DNA of 64,000 bases from positions 62,001-126,000 of the forward strand of contig JACPOY010000021.1 of NCBI GenBank assembly GCA_016191245.1, read 5' to 3'. The notes beneath the pieces were generated by a model that saw only the letters and a program-made list of their open reading frames with translations, had not been told where the DNA came from and made no database searches. Positions 49,447 through 58,367 of this stretch are shown in pieces. The position numbers and the translations under genes are program-made. This DNA is from Gammaproteobacteria bacterium (GTDB lineage: Bacteria > Pseudomonadota > Gammaproteobacteria > Berkiellales > Berkiellaceae). Within the stretch, counting starts at the first letter, position 1, and the number at the start of each line of letters is the position of its first letter.

Positions 49447-50482
49447 CAGAAAACTCCACGCCAAGAGCGGGTTCCTTGCGTGTGATAACATGACCTAGCA
49501 CCCAAGGTGTTTCACCATTTTCTTTTAATAGTGTGAGCGTTTGTGCAACATTTTCTTTTGCAACACACACCACCATCCCCACGCCGCAATTTAAAGTACG
49601 CCGCAATTCAAAGGTTGATAATCCCCCTTGGGCTTGTAACCATGCAAACACACTTGGCAATTGCCACGATTGGGTATCAATAAAAGCTGCGCAGTTTTCA
49701 GGAAGAATACGAGGAATGTTATCAATAAAGCCCCCGCCTGTAATATGAGCGGCACCTTTTAATATTTTTGCTTTTGCTAATGCTAATAAGGATTTAACAT
49801 AAATGCGTGTTGGCGTCAGTAATGTTTGTGCAAGGGGTATGCCATCAAGTTGCTCATCAAGAGAAACATTTTTAGTCTTCAAAATATGGCGAATTAATGA
49901 ATATCCATTGGAATGAGGGCCACTGGAGGCAAGTGCTATCAATGCGTCGCCTTCTTTAATGAGACTGCCATCGATGATATCTTTTTTTTCTACAATGCCA
50001 ACACAAAAGCCGGCCAGATCGTAATCTTTTGCTGCATACATGCCTGGCATTTCTGCTGTTTCACCGCCAATGAGTGCGCAATTAGCAGTTTTACAACCAT
50101 TGGCTATTCCCGTGATAACACTTTCAGCAACACTGACATCTAATTTACCCGTTGCAAAATAATCAAGAAAATATAAAGGCTCTGCGCCCATCACGACTAA
50201 ATCATTGGCACACATGGCGACCAAATCAATGCCAATGGTGTGATGGCGATTTAATTCAATTGCCAATCGCAATTTGGTGCCAACGCCATCAGTAGATGAA
50301 ACGAGCACAGGATCTTCTAAATGCTTAAATTGAGAAAGTGAAAAGCAACCACCAAAGCCGCCGATACCACCTAGGACCCCCGGCCTTTTAGTAATAGCCA
50401 CTATATTTTTAATTTTATCTACTAACTCATTGCCGGCATCGATATCGACCCCTGCATCACGGTAGGTAATTGGCTCAGCCAT
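49436..50482 (-). CDS. purM: phosphoribosylformylglycinamidine cyclo-ligase PurM
   Basis: ATG 50482 gives 348 residues (E. coli 345), starting [17 protein letters not shown]; an upstream TTG at 50491 is in frame. It has the family's [51 protein letters not shown] and [14 protein letters not shown] blocks. It forms AIR from FGAM using ATP. purN follows with an 11-base overlap. Confidence 0.95.
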   Translation of the reverse strand: MAEPITYRDAGVDIDAGNELVDKIKNIVAITKRPGVLGGIGGFGGCFSLSQFKHLEDPVLVSSTDGVGTKLRLAIELNRHHTIGIDLVAMCANDLVVMGAEPLYFLDYFATGKLDVSVAESVITGIANGCKTANCALIGGETAEMPGMYAAKDYDLAGFCVGIVEKKDIIDGSLIKEGDALIALASSGPHSNGYSLIRHILKTKNVSLDEQLDGIPLAQTLLTPTRIYVKSLLALAKAKILKGAAHITGGGFIDNIPRILPENCAAFIDTQSWQLPSVFAWLQAQGGLSTFELRRTLNCGVGMVVCVAKENVAQTLTLLKENGETPWVLGHVITRKEPALGVEFSDAQ

Positions 50483-50621
50483 CTTTGACAACCTAAACTA
50501 TAGGAAAAAGAACGGGCATTTTAACAACCCCTTACTTGGATTGCGACAGTTCTGAAGAGTTTCTGTGGGTTGTTTAACTCTGATATACTCGCTTCAGTTA
50601 TATAAGGAATAGGGTAAAACC

Positions 50622-51797
50622 ATGGTCAACCCAAAGAAGCTATGGCTCCTGGCCGGTCTGTTAGTCTCCTTAACCGGAGCTCCCCAGGCTTTTGGCGCTG
50701 TTCTTGCGCATTTATATGATGTGACTTTGCCAGTGCAATCTCAATCAGAAGATGAATGGCAACAATTGGTTCAACAAGGATTAGGCCAAGTATTAGAGCG
50801 TGCCAGTGGTGACACGAATGTGAGTGCATCACCCCAAGTAAAAAAAGCATTAGATAGCGCTCATGATTATGTTGAGCAATATGCCTATGAAGGTAATAAT
50901 TTAACTATCAAATATAGCGCTGATCTTGTTAATCAATTATTAGAAAAAACAGGACAAGCTGTTTGGGGACAACGTCGTCCTAATGTGGTCTTATGGCTTG
51001 CGATTGAAGACAATCAGCAACGACGGATTGTTGGCGCTGAAACCGATCCAGCATTGCATACTTATTTATCCCAATTTGCAAAACAAAAAGGGATCCCACT
51101 TATTTTACCTTTAATGGATTTAGAAGATATGTCAGCTGTGACGGTGACGGATGTATGGGGGCAGTTCCCAGCTGTACTTTCGCAGGCATCTGAACGTTAT
51201 GGTGCTCAAATCATTTTATTAGGCAGAGTGACGCATGGTAGTGCTTCTGCTGCCTGGGAAGGAAATTGGCAATTATTAACCCGAGCGGATGTACCTGCAT
51301 GGAAAGTACAAGGCCAATCACTTGAAGAGATATTGTCACAAGGTATCAGCCAATCGACGCAATTTTTAAAAGTAAATCCTACGCAAAATAATGCAAAAAC
51401 ATTGCAAGCGGCACGTGGTAAACCTTTTCTGATAGGCATAGAGGGTATTCAATCGTCAAACGATTTTGCTGAAATTGAAAAATACCTAAAGAGTTTAGAT
51501 CAAGTTGTGGATGTGAATATTCATCAATTGCTTGGTCAAGTTGCTGTTTTTGAGGTAACGCCACGCCAAGCAAATGGTTTTCACTCATTAGAACAGACTA
51601 TTGCAATGGATAGCCATCTTATCCCGGCTCTCAATAGCGTTCAGGGTGTATCAGGAGTAGAGTCTGTTTATCGCTGGGTTTCCAAACCAGCCTCGCTTTT
51701 ACCAAGCGCACCGCAAGCCCAAGAGATGAATTTACCGCCTGATCCTGCGCCTACTTCAGCATTGTGGGGAGAAGAGGCAGAGGTGATAGAGGACTAA
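50622..51797 (+). CDS. DUF2066 domain-containing protein
   Basis: The 391-residue protein has a signal peptide (about 1-25, cleaved near APQAFG-AV). The DUF2066 body follows: LYDVTLPVQSQSEDEWQQLV, VLERASGDTNV, VKKALDSAHDYVEQYAYEG and VVLWLAIEDNQQR. The family is periplasmic, of unknown function, and usually lies between purM and perM-hda, as here. The next gene starts two bases after its stop. Confidence 0.83.
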   Translation: MVNPKKLWLLAGLLVSLTGAPQAFGAVLAHLYDVTLPVQSQSEDEWQQLVQQGLGQVLERASGDTNVSASPQVKKALDSAHDYVEQYAYEGNNLTIKYSADLVNQLLEKTGQAVWGQRRPNVVLWLAIEDNQQRRIVGAETDPALHTYLSQFAKQKGIPLILPLMDLEDMSAVTVTDVWGQFPAVLSQASERYGAQIILLGRVTHGSASAAWEGNWQLLTRADVPAWKVQGQSLEEILSQGISQSTQFLKVNPTQNNAKTLQAARGKPFLIGIEGIQSSNDFAEIEKYLKSLDQVVDVNIHQLLGQVAVFEVTPRQANGFHSLEQTIAMDSHLIPALNSVQGVSGVESVYRWVSKPASLLPSAPQAQEMNLPPDPAPTSALWGEEAEVIED

Positions 51798-51799
51798 CA

Positions 51800-52906
51800 A
51801 TGAATCCAGTTCAGCAAGCGCTTACATTTGTTGTTATCTTATTTAGTGTTGGATTGCTAGGTGTATTTGTTTATAAATTAGCACCCGTTTTAACACCATT
51901 TATGATTGCTGCTGTACTTGCCTATTTATCCGATCCATTAGTTGAAAAATTGAGTGCGACCAAATGGAAGGTGCCACGTACGATTTCTGTGATTTTTGTC
52001 TTTTTTGTGGTGGCCCTCATCCTGATTATCGTGATGTTTTTTTTAGTGCCTGCACTTCAAAAACAACTTGTTACTTTGGCTGCAAAATTGCCTGCAGGCA
52101 TTGACTGGATCCAAAGCGTTGTGATGCCAGAATTAGTGGCTTTAGGAATTTTGCCCCAGGATTTAGGTTTAGACACGCTGAAAACTTCCCTTAGTAAACA
52201 TATGAATCAGGCCGGGGAAGTGGCAAAATGGATGTGGCAAACTTTATTCCACTCTGGCATGGCTATTCTTGAATGGAGTATGCATTTACTTATTGTTGTT
52301 GTTGCCACATTTTATTTATTACGTGATTGGCGAAAAATATTGGCAGCAATTGAGTCTTTATTACCAACAGCGTATGCCCCGACCATTATTCAAATTACCA
52401 AGCAGTGTGATGTGGTCTTATCCACTTTTGTACGTGGCCAACTTGCTGTGATGGTTTCTTTAGGCTTTTTTTATGGTTTAGGGTTGGCACTGATAGGCTT
52501 GAATTATTCTTTATTGCTGGGGATGGTGGCAGGTATTTTAAGCATAGTGCCTTATCTAGGCAGCATAGTTGGTTTAGGGGCAGCTTTAGCGGTTGCTTAT
52601 TTTCAATTTGATACACTATGGCCAGTTATTGGCGTGCTTGGATTATTTGGCATAGGTCATATCCTAGAGGGAATGGTACTTACCCCCTTATTGATAGGCG
52701 ATAAATTAGGCTTGCATCCCGTGGCAGTTATTTTTGCCATTTTAGCTGGGGGAGAGTTATTAGGATTTGTTGGAGTTGTCTTAGCCCTTCCATTAACGGC
52801 TATTCTTGTTGTGATTATTCGCGAATTATTGCACAAATTGCCAAGCTCACTTCCCATATCTTCCAAATCTAAACCTAGCCACAAAGGTAAACCGAGTGGT
52901 AAATAA
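51800..52906 (+). CDS. PerM/AI-2E family membrane protein
   Basis: ATG 51800 with AGAGGA upstream gives 368 residues; a longer in-frame start overlaps DUF2066 without support. About eight membrane segments are visible, with the family motifs LTPFMIAAVLAYLSDPLV, STFVRGQLAVMVSLGFFYGL, GILSIVPYLGSIVGLG and the C-terminal HPVAVIFAILAGGELLGFVG. The family includes TqsA and PerM, and the substrate of PerM-type members is unknown. The C-terminus is basic (SSKSKPSHKGKPSGK). Confidence 0.87.
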   Translation: MNPVQQALTFVVILFSVGLLGVFVYKLAPVLTPFMIAAVLAYLSDPLVEKLSATKWKVPRTISVIFVFFVVALILIIVMFFLVPALQKQLVTLAAKLPAGIDWIQSVVMPELVALGILPQDLGLDTLKTSLSKHMNQAGEVAKWMWQTLFHSGMAILEWSMHLLIVVVATFYLLRDWRKILAAIESLLPTAYAPTIIQITKQCDVVLSTFVRGQLAVMVSLGFFYGLGLALIGLNYSLLLGMVAGILSIVPYLGSIVGLGAALAVAYFQFDTLWPVIGVLGLFGIGHILEGMVLTPLLIGDKLGLHPVAVIFAILAGGELLGFVGVVLALPLTAILVVIIRELLHKLPSSLPISSKSKPSHKGKPSGK

Positions 52907-53612
52907 AGATCAACTTGTAGGTGAACAATTACCGCTTGGCATTGCCTTGCGCGATGATTGTATCTTAGATACTTTTTACCCCGGCGATAATCATGAAGTT
53001 TTAGAGCAAATTAAACTTATTTCTCAAGGAAAAGGCGAGCAGTTTATTTATTTGTGGGGGCGTCTTGGCGTAGGGCGAACACATTTACTGCAAGGAGCAT
53101 GTAATGATGCCACGCGTCGTGGTCTAGCTGCTGTGTATTTACCTTTATCATCTTTGATTGAACATGATCCTTCCAAATTAGTAGAGGGTTTAGAACGATT
53201 AGGCTTAGTCTGTCTTGATGATATCGATGTGATCTGCGGGAAAGCATCTTGGGAAGAAGCCATCTTCTATTTGTTTAATCGTTTACGCACAGCAAATCAT
53301 CGATTATTGGTAGCATCAAATGGGCCACCAAGTACGTTATCTTTAAAGCTTGCTGATTTACAATCTCGACTTGCTTGGGGCGTGACTTATCAAATCCAAG
53401 CTTTAGATGATGATCAATTGTTGGCGGCTCTACAGCTTCGTGCTAAGCAACGGGGTTTAGAATTATCTCATGAAGTGGGGGTATTTCTTATTCGCCGCGC
53501 CGCGCGCTCAATGCCTCAATTGTATAAAATCCTCGAAAAGCTAGATAAAGCATCTCTTGCCGCACAAAGACGATTAACTGTTCCTTTTGTGAAGTCGGTG
53601 TTAGAGATTTAA
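52896..53612 (+). CDS. hda: DnaA regulatory inactivator Hda
   Basis: The 238-residue AAA+ protein begins with GTG at 52896, overlapping perM by 11 bases. It has the N-terminal clamp-binding-like QLPLGIALRDDC (QL[SP]L), a P-loop LWGRLGVGRTHLLQG, Walker B VCLDDIDVICG and the DnaA-like arginine-finger region LQSRLAWGVTYQI. It lacks the DNA-binding domain of DnaA. With the sliding clamp, Hda stimulates hydrolysis of DnaA-bound ATP after initiation. perM-hda order is conserved in gammaproteobacteria. Confidence 0.92.
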   Translation: MVNKDQLVGEQLPLGIALRDDCILDTFYPGDNHEVLEQIKLISQGKGEQFIYLWGRLGVGRTHLLQGACNDATRRGLAAVYLPLSSLIEHDPSKLVEGLERLGLVCLDDIDVICGKASWEEAIFYLFNRLRTANHRLLVASNGPPSTLSLKLADLQSRLAWGVTYQIQALDDDQLLAALQLRAKQRGLELSHEVGVFLIRRAARSMPQLYKILEKLDKASLAAQRRLTVPFVKSVLEI

Positions 53613-53613
53613 T

Positions 53614-53646
53614 TTCCCCTCACCCTAACCCTCTCCCGCAAGGGGA
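53614..53646. repeat. REP-like C-rich repeat, truncated
   Basis: The left arm and loop (CCCTCTCCCGCAAGGGGA) directly follow the hda stop, but the right arm is cut short (GATATG instead of GAGAGG). Confidence 0.75.
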
Positions 53647-53700
53647 TATGATTAAGACAAATAAGTTATTTTGCTCATTGATCTATTTTAACCTACCTAG

Positions 53701-53729
53701 TTGACTAAAGTTAAGTTTCAAAATATCAT
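53701..53729 (+). promoter_or_regulatory. sigma-70 promoter for the 53800 gene
   Basis: TTGACT (53701-53706), a 17-base spacer and TATCAT (53724-53729), each five of six to consensus, lie about 70 bases before the ATG. Confidence 0.6.
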
Positions 53730-53799
53730 TCACCCATTCTTAGAAAACAAACTAAGCATTTACTCTTAATCTGTTTCAATTAACTTAAAGGTGATATCC

Positions 53800-54591
53800 A
53801 TGTTGAATGGTACTAAAAAAGCATTAGCTGATTTGGCTGAAAAAATGAATTTAAAAGCATTAAATAACAAATGGGTTATTGGTGCAGGTGCAACTGCTGC
53901 ATTAGCAACAGCTCCTTTTGTTGCTGGTTTTACTGCTTTAACTGCAACCGCTGCTGCTGCTGCCACCGGCGCTGCTGCTGCTGTTGTTGGTTTAGGTTAC
54001 GGCGCAGCTCAAGTTGCTCCTAAAGCAATTGCTAGTGTTAAAGCGTTTTTTGGTACAAAAGAAGCAGACACCATCGCTGGAAGATTAAAGCAGAATCGTC
54101 GCGTTAAATTTGCTTCTGTTGATACCCTCAATGGTAAAAACCTTCATGAAGTTCGTAACGGATTAAGAGCAAAAGGTAAGACTGCAGCTCCTAAAAGAAA
54201 TGATGGTGAAACACCGCTTGCTAGATTCTACAATAAAAGCAAGGGTATGTTTGCAAAAGCAGTTGATGGCGTGAAATCATTCGCTAATAGCGCTTTTGAT
54301 ACAGCAAAATCATACTATAACAGTACCGTTGCTGCCGTGAAATCATTTGCTAAAGCTGTTTTTGCTAAAGAACAAGAAGTTCAAAATGTAGTGACTTCAG
54401 CTGTTGTTAGCGGTGTAAAATCAGCACGTGACACCGGTGTAAGCGCACTGAACGCAGGTTCAAAGTTTGTTGGTAGCTTGTTCTCGCATCATCAAGCAAA
54501 AGCGACCAAGCCTGCTCCACGTCGTCATCGTGATAACGGTATTGATCTCGCAAATATTATTGAAGAGCCAAGACGTCGCGCACGTGCTTAA
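53800..54591 (+). CDS. alanine-rich amphipathic hypothetical protein with basic tail
   Basis: ATG 53800, six bases after AAAGGTG, gives 263 residues. I recognise no family. A hydrophobic Ala/Thr/Gly-rich stretch lies at about 25-70. A long amphipathic region follows with internal near-repeats, VDGVKSFANSAFDTAKSYYN and VAAVKSFAKAVFAKEQEV. Two basic clusters, KGKTAAPKR and PAPRRHRD, precede the C-terminal EEPRRRARA. It is Lys/Ala-rich and predicted strongly helical. It has its own promoter and a UUCG-loop terminator, so it is probably a separate, well-expressed unit. Function unknown; the basic tail recalls the orphan proteins at 54787 and 12570. Confidence 0.75.
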   Translation: MLNGTKKALADLAEKMNLKALNNKWVIGAGATAALATAPFVAGFTALTATAAAAATGAAAAVVGLGYGAAQVAPKAIASVKAFFGTKEADTIAGRLKQNRRVKFASVDTLNGKNLHEVRNGLRAKGKTAAPKRNDGETPLARFYNKSKGMFAKAVDGVKSFANSAFDTAKSYYNSTVAAVKSFAKAVFAKEQEVQNVVTSAVVSGVKSARDTGVSALNAGSKFVGSLFSHHQAKATKPAPRRHRDNGIDLANIIEEPRRRARA

Positions 54592-54612
54592 TCTTCTCTG
54601 ACATAATATTAA

Positions 54613-54637
54613 AGAGGGCCTTCGGGCCCTTTTTTTT
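54613..54637 (+). terminator. intrinsic terminator with UUCG loop
   Basis: AGGGCC, loop TTCG, GGCCCT, then a run of T. It follows the 53800 gene by about 20 bases. Confidence 0.93.
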
Positions 54638-54786
54638 GCCATTTGCCTTGAAAATCCATCCTTTCATCTTAACCCACCCTTCCCGGGGTTGTAATAAGTT
54701 AACTATCAAAATAAACTTCACGTCAACCTGGTCACGAGATCTGGTATCACGTTTAGTAATTATTAATTTAGAGAGAGGATTATATT

Positions 54787-55316
54787 ATGTCTAACAAAGG
54801 CCCAATCAGTGCAAGACGTCGCCCACGTACAGAATCTGTTGTTGATGCTCCAGTTGCTGCTACTGAATCATATTTAAACAAAGCTAAGAATGCTGTTAAA
54901 AACCATCCTTTTATTGCTGGCGGTGTTGCTGGTACGATTGGTTTGTTAGCGCTTGATTTAGCTACCACCACCGCTAAGATGACTTTTGGTGACTACGCAC
55001 AAGCTGCAATCATTGCTGCTGCTGAAGTTGCTACTTTGGAAGGTATTGGATACGGTGTTTACCGTTTAGCTAAAGCAGCGATCAACAATGCAAGCATGCC
55101 AAACATGGAAAGCGTTAAAAATGCTGGTAAAACTGCATTAGATTACGCTAGCAAACCATTTTCATTTGGTTTGTCAAAACCTTGAAAGCTGGTTACAACA
55201 TGTTGCCTTCATTCAAGCGTACAGCTGTAGCTGCTAACGTTGCTCCTGTTGATCATAACGATACAGTTGAACCAACTGTAAGACGTTCAAGCCGCTTAGC
55301 GAACAAAAACAAATAA
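54787..55316 (+). CDS. basic hypothetical membrane-hairpin protein, frameshifted near the C-terminus
   Basis: The first frame runs 54787-55185 (132 residues) and stops at TGA. The -1 frame continues without stop from the AAAA at 55175-55178 to TAA 55314-55316, adding a coherent tail that ends PTVRRSSRLANKNK. Reading through gives 176 residues. Either one base is missing in the A run, or ribosomes slip -1 there (Lys-AAA can re-pair on AAA). The protein has a basic start (SARRRPRTE), a hydrophobic hairpin with GTIGLLALDLAT (49-60) and a basic end. A similar plan is seen in the 12570 protein. The ATG follows GAGAGAGGAT. The terminator lies after the second stop, not the first, supporting one gene over the whole span. 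Confidence 0.68.
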
Positions 55317-55338
55317 TTTGTTTTGTAGTTAAGAGCTA

Positions 55339-55364
55339 ACGGGCCCAATGGGCCCGTTTTTTTT
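55339..55364 (+). terminator. intrinsic terminator
   Basis: AACGGGCCC, loop AAT, GGGCCCGTT, followed by T residues. It lies 23 bases after the distal stop of the frameshifted gene. Confidence 0.93.
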
Positions 55365-55460
55365 GCCTTTTATCAGGATTTGCTCCCAATTACCCTTAAA
55401 TTTAGGTAGTCTACCAACTTAGCAAATAAAGATCAGTTCCAAAAGGGTGGGGTTACAACA

Positions 55461-56576
55461 ATGTTAAATCAAGTCTTAGAAACACTCAGCACATTAGCCA
55501 ACGTAGCAAACAGTGAAGCTACAACATTAAGCAAAAAGCATGATGAAGCCAGCAAAACAAAAGCGAAGGCTCTTTATACTCATCAAAGCCAAATTGCAGC
55601 TTTAATTAATCGTTTAGCCAATTTCGAAAAAATGGTTGCAGCTCAGCCCGGTATAATGCATGACGATCTTGGTCCCGTGGTCGATGCTTATCGCACTATT
55701 CTTGAAACAATGGATAAAAACTTAGCCCAGCTTCATGGGGTAAAACATCCTGATCCAAGACTTAATTTAGCGCTTGGCTTCCCAGTATATGGTTTAATCA
55801 CAGATGCCATGCAGGGATTAGAACGTAATATAGAATTAAGAAAACTGTATCTACTAAATTTACAGCAAGAAGCAGCAGCAATTCAATTTAGCACTAGCAA
55901 GGATGAAGAAGAAGCGAAGGAAAGAGCTTTAAAAGAAAAGTACGAAGAATATAAGAAATTGTGTCAAGAAGATGAAAAATTGCAAGAAGCGCTTGCCAAT
56001 AAAAGAGTAGATGAAGTTAAAAAAGCTAATATTCGTTGGGCACAATTATTAAAGCAAAAATTCCAAAAGAATGATTTGCCTGAAATTGTTGAACCCAAAC
56101 AAGCGCAAACACCACAAAAAGGTAGTGGAGCGATGCAATGGGGCAGAAAATTCTTTACCTCGATTGCGGATTTGTTTTCAGCTTTAAAAGATCCTAAAAA
56201 CCATAATGTGAATGACAAGATGATGGGATTAATCGGCAATTTAATTCATTTGATAGTCAGTTCATTTGGCAGTTTGTTTAAAAAGTTTATGGGTAATGGA
56301 CCAGAAGCTCAAAAGCAAGTTGATGATTTTGCCAATGATGCAACAGCTTTCTTTACCGGTATGATTGCAAGCGACTCGGGCATGACTTGCCAACAAGGCA
56401 AACCTTGTGCAAAGCCAGGCACTCCTGTAGCGCAAACGCCAAAAACATTTGCGCCAAGTTTTGATGCCTCAAAAACTGCGACTCAAGGGACTCCTTTTGT
56501 TGCTCCAACACAAGCACCACAGCAAGCGCCACAGCAAGCACCAGAGCAATCTAAACCTTGGTGGAAGTTCTGGTAA
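55461..56576 (+). CDS. hypothetical coiled-coil protein with Q-A-P repeat tail
   Basis: I recognise no family in this 371-residue protein. Residues 1-~220 are helical and charged with coiled-coil character (KDEEEAKERALKEKYEEYKK at about 152-171). A short hydrophobic segment lies at about 253-272 (MGLIGNLIHLIVSSFGSLFK). A stretch with three cysteines and two prolines (about 311-325) and a disordered tail with APQQAPQQAPEQ repeats follow, ending KPWWKFW. There is no signal peptide. The ATG follows GGGTGGGG. Its own UUCG-loop terminator comes 28 bases after the stop, as for the two genes before it. Confidence 0.75.
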   Translation: MLNQVLETLSTLANVANSEATTLSKKHDEASKTKAKALYTHQSQIAALINRLANFEKMVAAQPGIMHDDLGPVVDAYRTILETMDKNLAQLHGVKHPDPRLNLALGFPVYGLITDAMQGLERNIELRKLYLLNLQQEAAAIQFSTSKDEEEAKERALKEKYEEYKKLCQEDEKLQEALANKRVDEVKKANIRWAQLLKQKFQKNDLPEIVEPKQAQTPQKGSGAMQWGRKFFTSIADLFSALKDPKNHNVNDKMMGLIGNLIHLIVSSFGSLFKKFMGNGPEAQKQVDDFANDATAFFTGMIASDSGMTCQQGKPCAKPGTPVAQTPKTFAPSFDASKTATQGTPFVAPTQAPQQAPQQAPEQSKPWWKFW

Positions 56577-56603
56577 GATAGTTTAAAACGTATTCCCCCA
56601 CTT

Positions 56604-56631
56604 GCGAGCTTTCGAGCTCGCTTTTTTTTTT
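56604..56631 (+). terminator. intrinsic terminator with UUCG loop
   Basis: GCGAGCT, loop TTCG, AGCTCGC, followed by ten T. It terminates the 55461 gene and lies four bases from the convergent wrbA stop. Confidence 0.93.
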
Positions 56632-56634
56632 GCT

Positions 56635-57264
<630 letters not shown>

Positions 57265-57294
57265 TTATAACATATCCTTGATAGGAGAAATGGG

Positions 57295-57567
57295 ATGAAA
57301 ATCAGTAAACGCTGCGTGATTTCGGGGCGTGTGCAAGGAGTATTTTATCGAAAATTCACCCAAGATATTGCAGCAACTTTGGGTTTACAAGGTTGGATAC
57401 GTAACCTAGATAATGGGGATGTTGAGTGTTTGGTTTGTGGTGAAGAGGCTGAGGTAGAAAAACTTATCGTTTGGTTACGCCAAGGGCCACCCTATGCAAA
57501 AGTAACTGCAGTTGATATCTTCGATGCGCCCTGGGAGGAGCATCAAACTTTTACAATAATAAGGTAA
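57295..57567 (+). CDS. acyP: acylphosphatase
   Basis: The 90-residue protein has the catalytic arginine in ISGRVQGVFYRKFTQ (about 10-24), the catalytic asparagine in GWIRNLDNGDVECLV and the end motif FTIIR. It hydrolyses carboxyl-phosphate bonds of acylphosphates. It is of normal length and divergent from wrbA by 57 bases. The ATG has GGAG upstream. Confidence 0.93.
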   Translation: MKISKRCVISGRVQGVFYRKFTQDIAATLGLQGWIRNLDNGDVECLVCGEEAEVEKLIVWLRQGPPYAKVTAVDIFDAPWEEHQTFTIIR

Positions 57568-57588
57568 TTTTTTACTCGAACCAGTTTG

Positions 57589-57680
57589 GCTTTAGGCTAG
57601 GCGCCAAGCCTCGAGCAACCGGAGTTTACATGATAGTAAATGAGGATTGCGAGATGGCGCAGGCAACAACGCCTAAAAGC
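57589..57680 (+). repeat. structured repeat, candidate RNA element, copy 1
   Basis: The outer stem TTTAGGC (57591-57597) pairs with GCCTAAA (57671-57677). The inner hairpin TTTAC/GTAAA is flanked by the conserved CTCGAGCAACCGGAG and TGAGGATTGCGAGATGG. Copy 2 at 60905-60998 keeps the conserved segments but changes both stems in a compensating way. It lies between acyP and the OmpA lipoprotein gene, 95 bases before that ATG. Confidence 0.68.
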
Positions 57681-57774
57681 AAAAATGGAAAGAGTAAATT
57701 ACTTGATTTTCAAACTTGAAACGGTTATTTTTTGCGCCCCATCATTTCATTTCATCAATATAAGAAGTAAACCG

Positions 57775-58239
57775 ATGAAAAAAACAAAATTGATCCCTAC
57801 CGTTTTATTAGCATTTTCTTGCAGTGTAGGCCTTTCTGCTTGTTGCACCTTATTTGGACCTGATGAGCCAGCTAAATATTCAGAACAAAATAAAGAAATG
57901 AATGCGATTTATCATTTTGCATTTGATAAAGCAGATCTCTCTGTTGAAGATAAACCAACTTTAGATGAATTTGCTGCCTATTTAGCCGCAAATCCAAGTG
58001 TAACAGCGCATGTTGATGGCTTTACCGATCATCAAGGCCCACAACAATATAATTTGGCTTTAGGTTTGCGTCGCGCTGAGGCCGTAGCAAAATATCTTCA
58101 AGAAAAAGGTGTTTCTGCTGACCGAATCGAAGTGCAAAGCTATGGTCCTGAAAAAATGGTTGATGAAAGCCGTACCTTAGCAGCTAATGCTAAAAATCGT
58201 CGTGCAGTGATTTATGTGACCGAGGAAGCAGTGGCTTAA
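57775..58239 (+). CDS. OmpA-family peptidoglycan-binding lipoprotein (Pal-like)
   Basis: ATG 57775 gives 154 residues; a longer open frame to 57640 runs through the structured repeat and is not convincing. A lipoprotein signal ends at LSAC (about residue 21). The OmpA-C domain (about 45-150) has YHFAFDKADLSVEDKPTLDE, VDGFTDHQGPQQYNLALGLR and the arginine motif NAKNRRAVIYV. It should be anchored in the outer membrane and bind peptidoglycan. No tol genes are adjacent, so it is probably not the canonical Pal. Confidence 0.85.
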   Translation: MKKTKLIPTVLLAFSCSVGLSACCTLFGPDEPAKYSEQNKEMNAIYHFAFDKADLSVEDKPTLDEFAAYLAANPSVTAHVDGFTDHQGPQQYNLALGLRRAEAVAKYLQEKGVSADRIEVQSYGPEKMVDESRTLAANAKNRRAVIYVTEEAVA

Positions 58240-58258
58240 TCAAGAGATTTTTTTCTTT

Positions 58259-58306
58259 TCCCTCTACCGTTTACGGGAGAGGGTGCCTGAAGGGCGGGTG
58301 AGGGGT
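58259..58306. repeat. REP-like C-rich repeat (inverted, divergent)
   Basis: CCCTCTACCGTTTACGGGAG and a distal GGGTGAGGGG form a longer version, facing the copy at 58321-58362. Confidence 0.7.
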
Positions 58307-58320
58307 TCAAATAATCATAA

Positions 58321-58362
58321 GACCCTCACCCTAGCCCTCTCCCGCGAAGCGGTAGAGGGGAC
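58321..58362. repeat. REP-like C-rich hairpin
   Basis: CCCTCACCCTAGCCCTCTC with a GCGAAGCG-containing loop and a right arm GGTAGAGGGG, between the convergent lipoprotein and proS genes. Confidence 0.75.
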
Positions 58363-58367
58363 CGGAT

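Noticed and set aside
57640..57774. Upstream extension of the OmpA lipoprotein
   Set aside because: It runs through the structured repeat and would bury the lipoprotein signal peptide.
58300..58330. tRNA-like GGTTCAAAT motif
   Set aside because: It is part of the C-rich repeat and no cloverleaf could be drawn.
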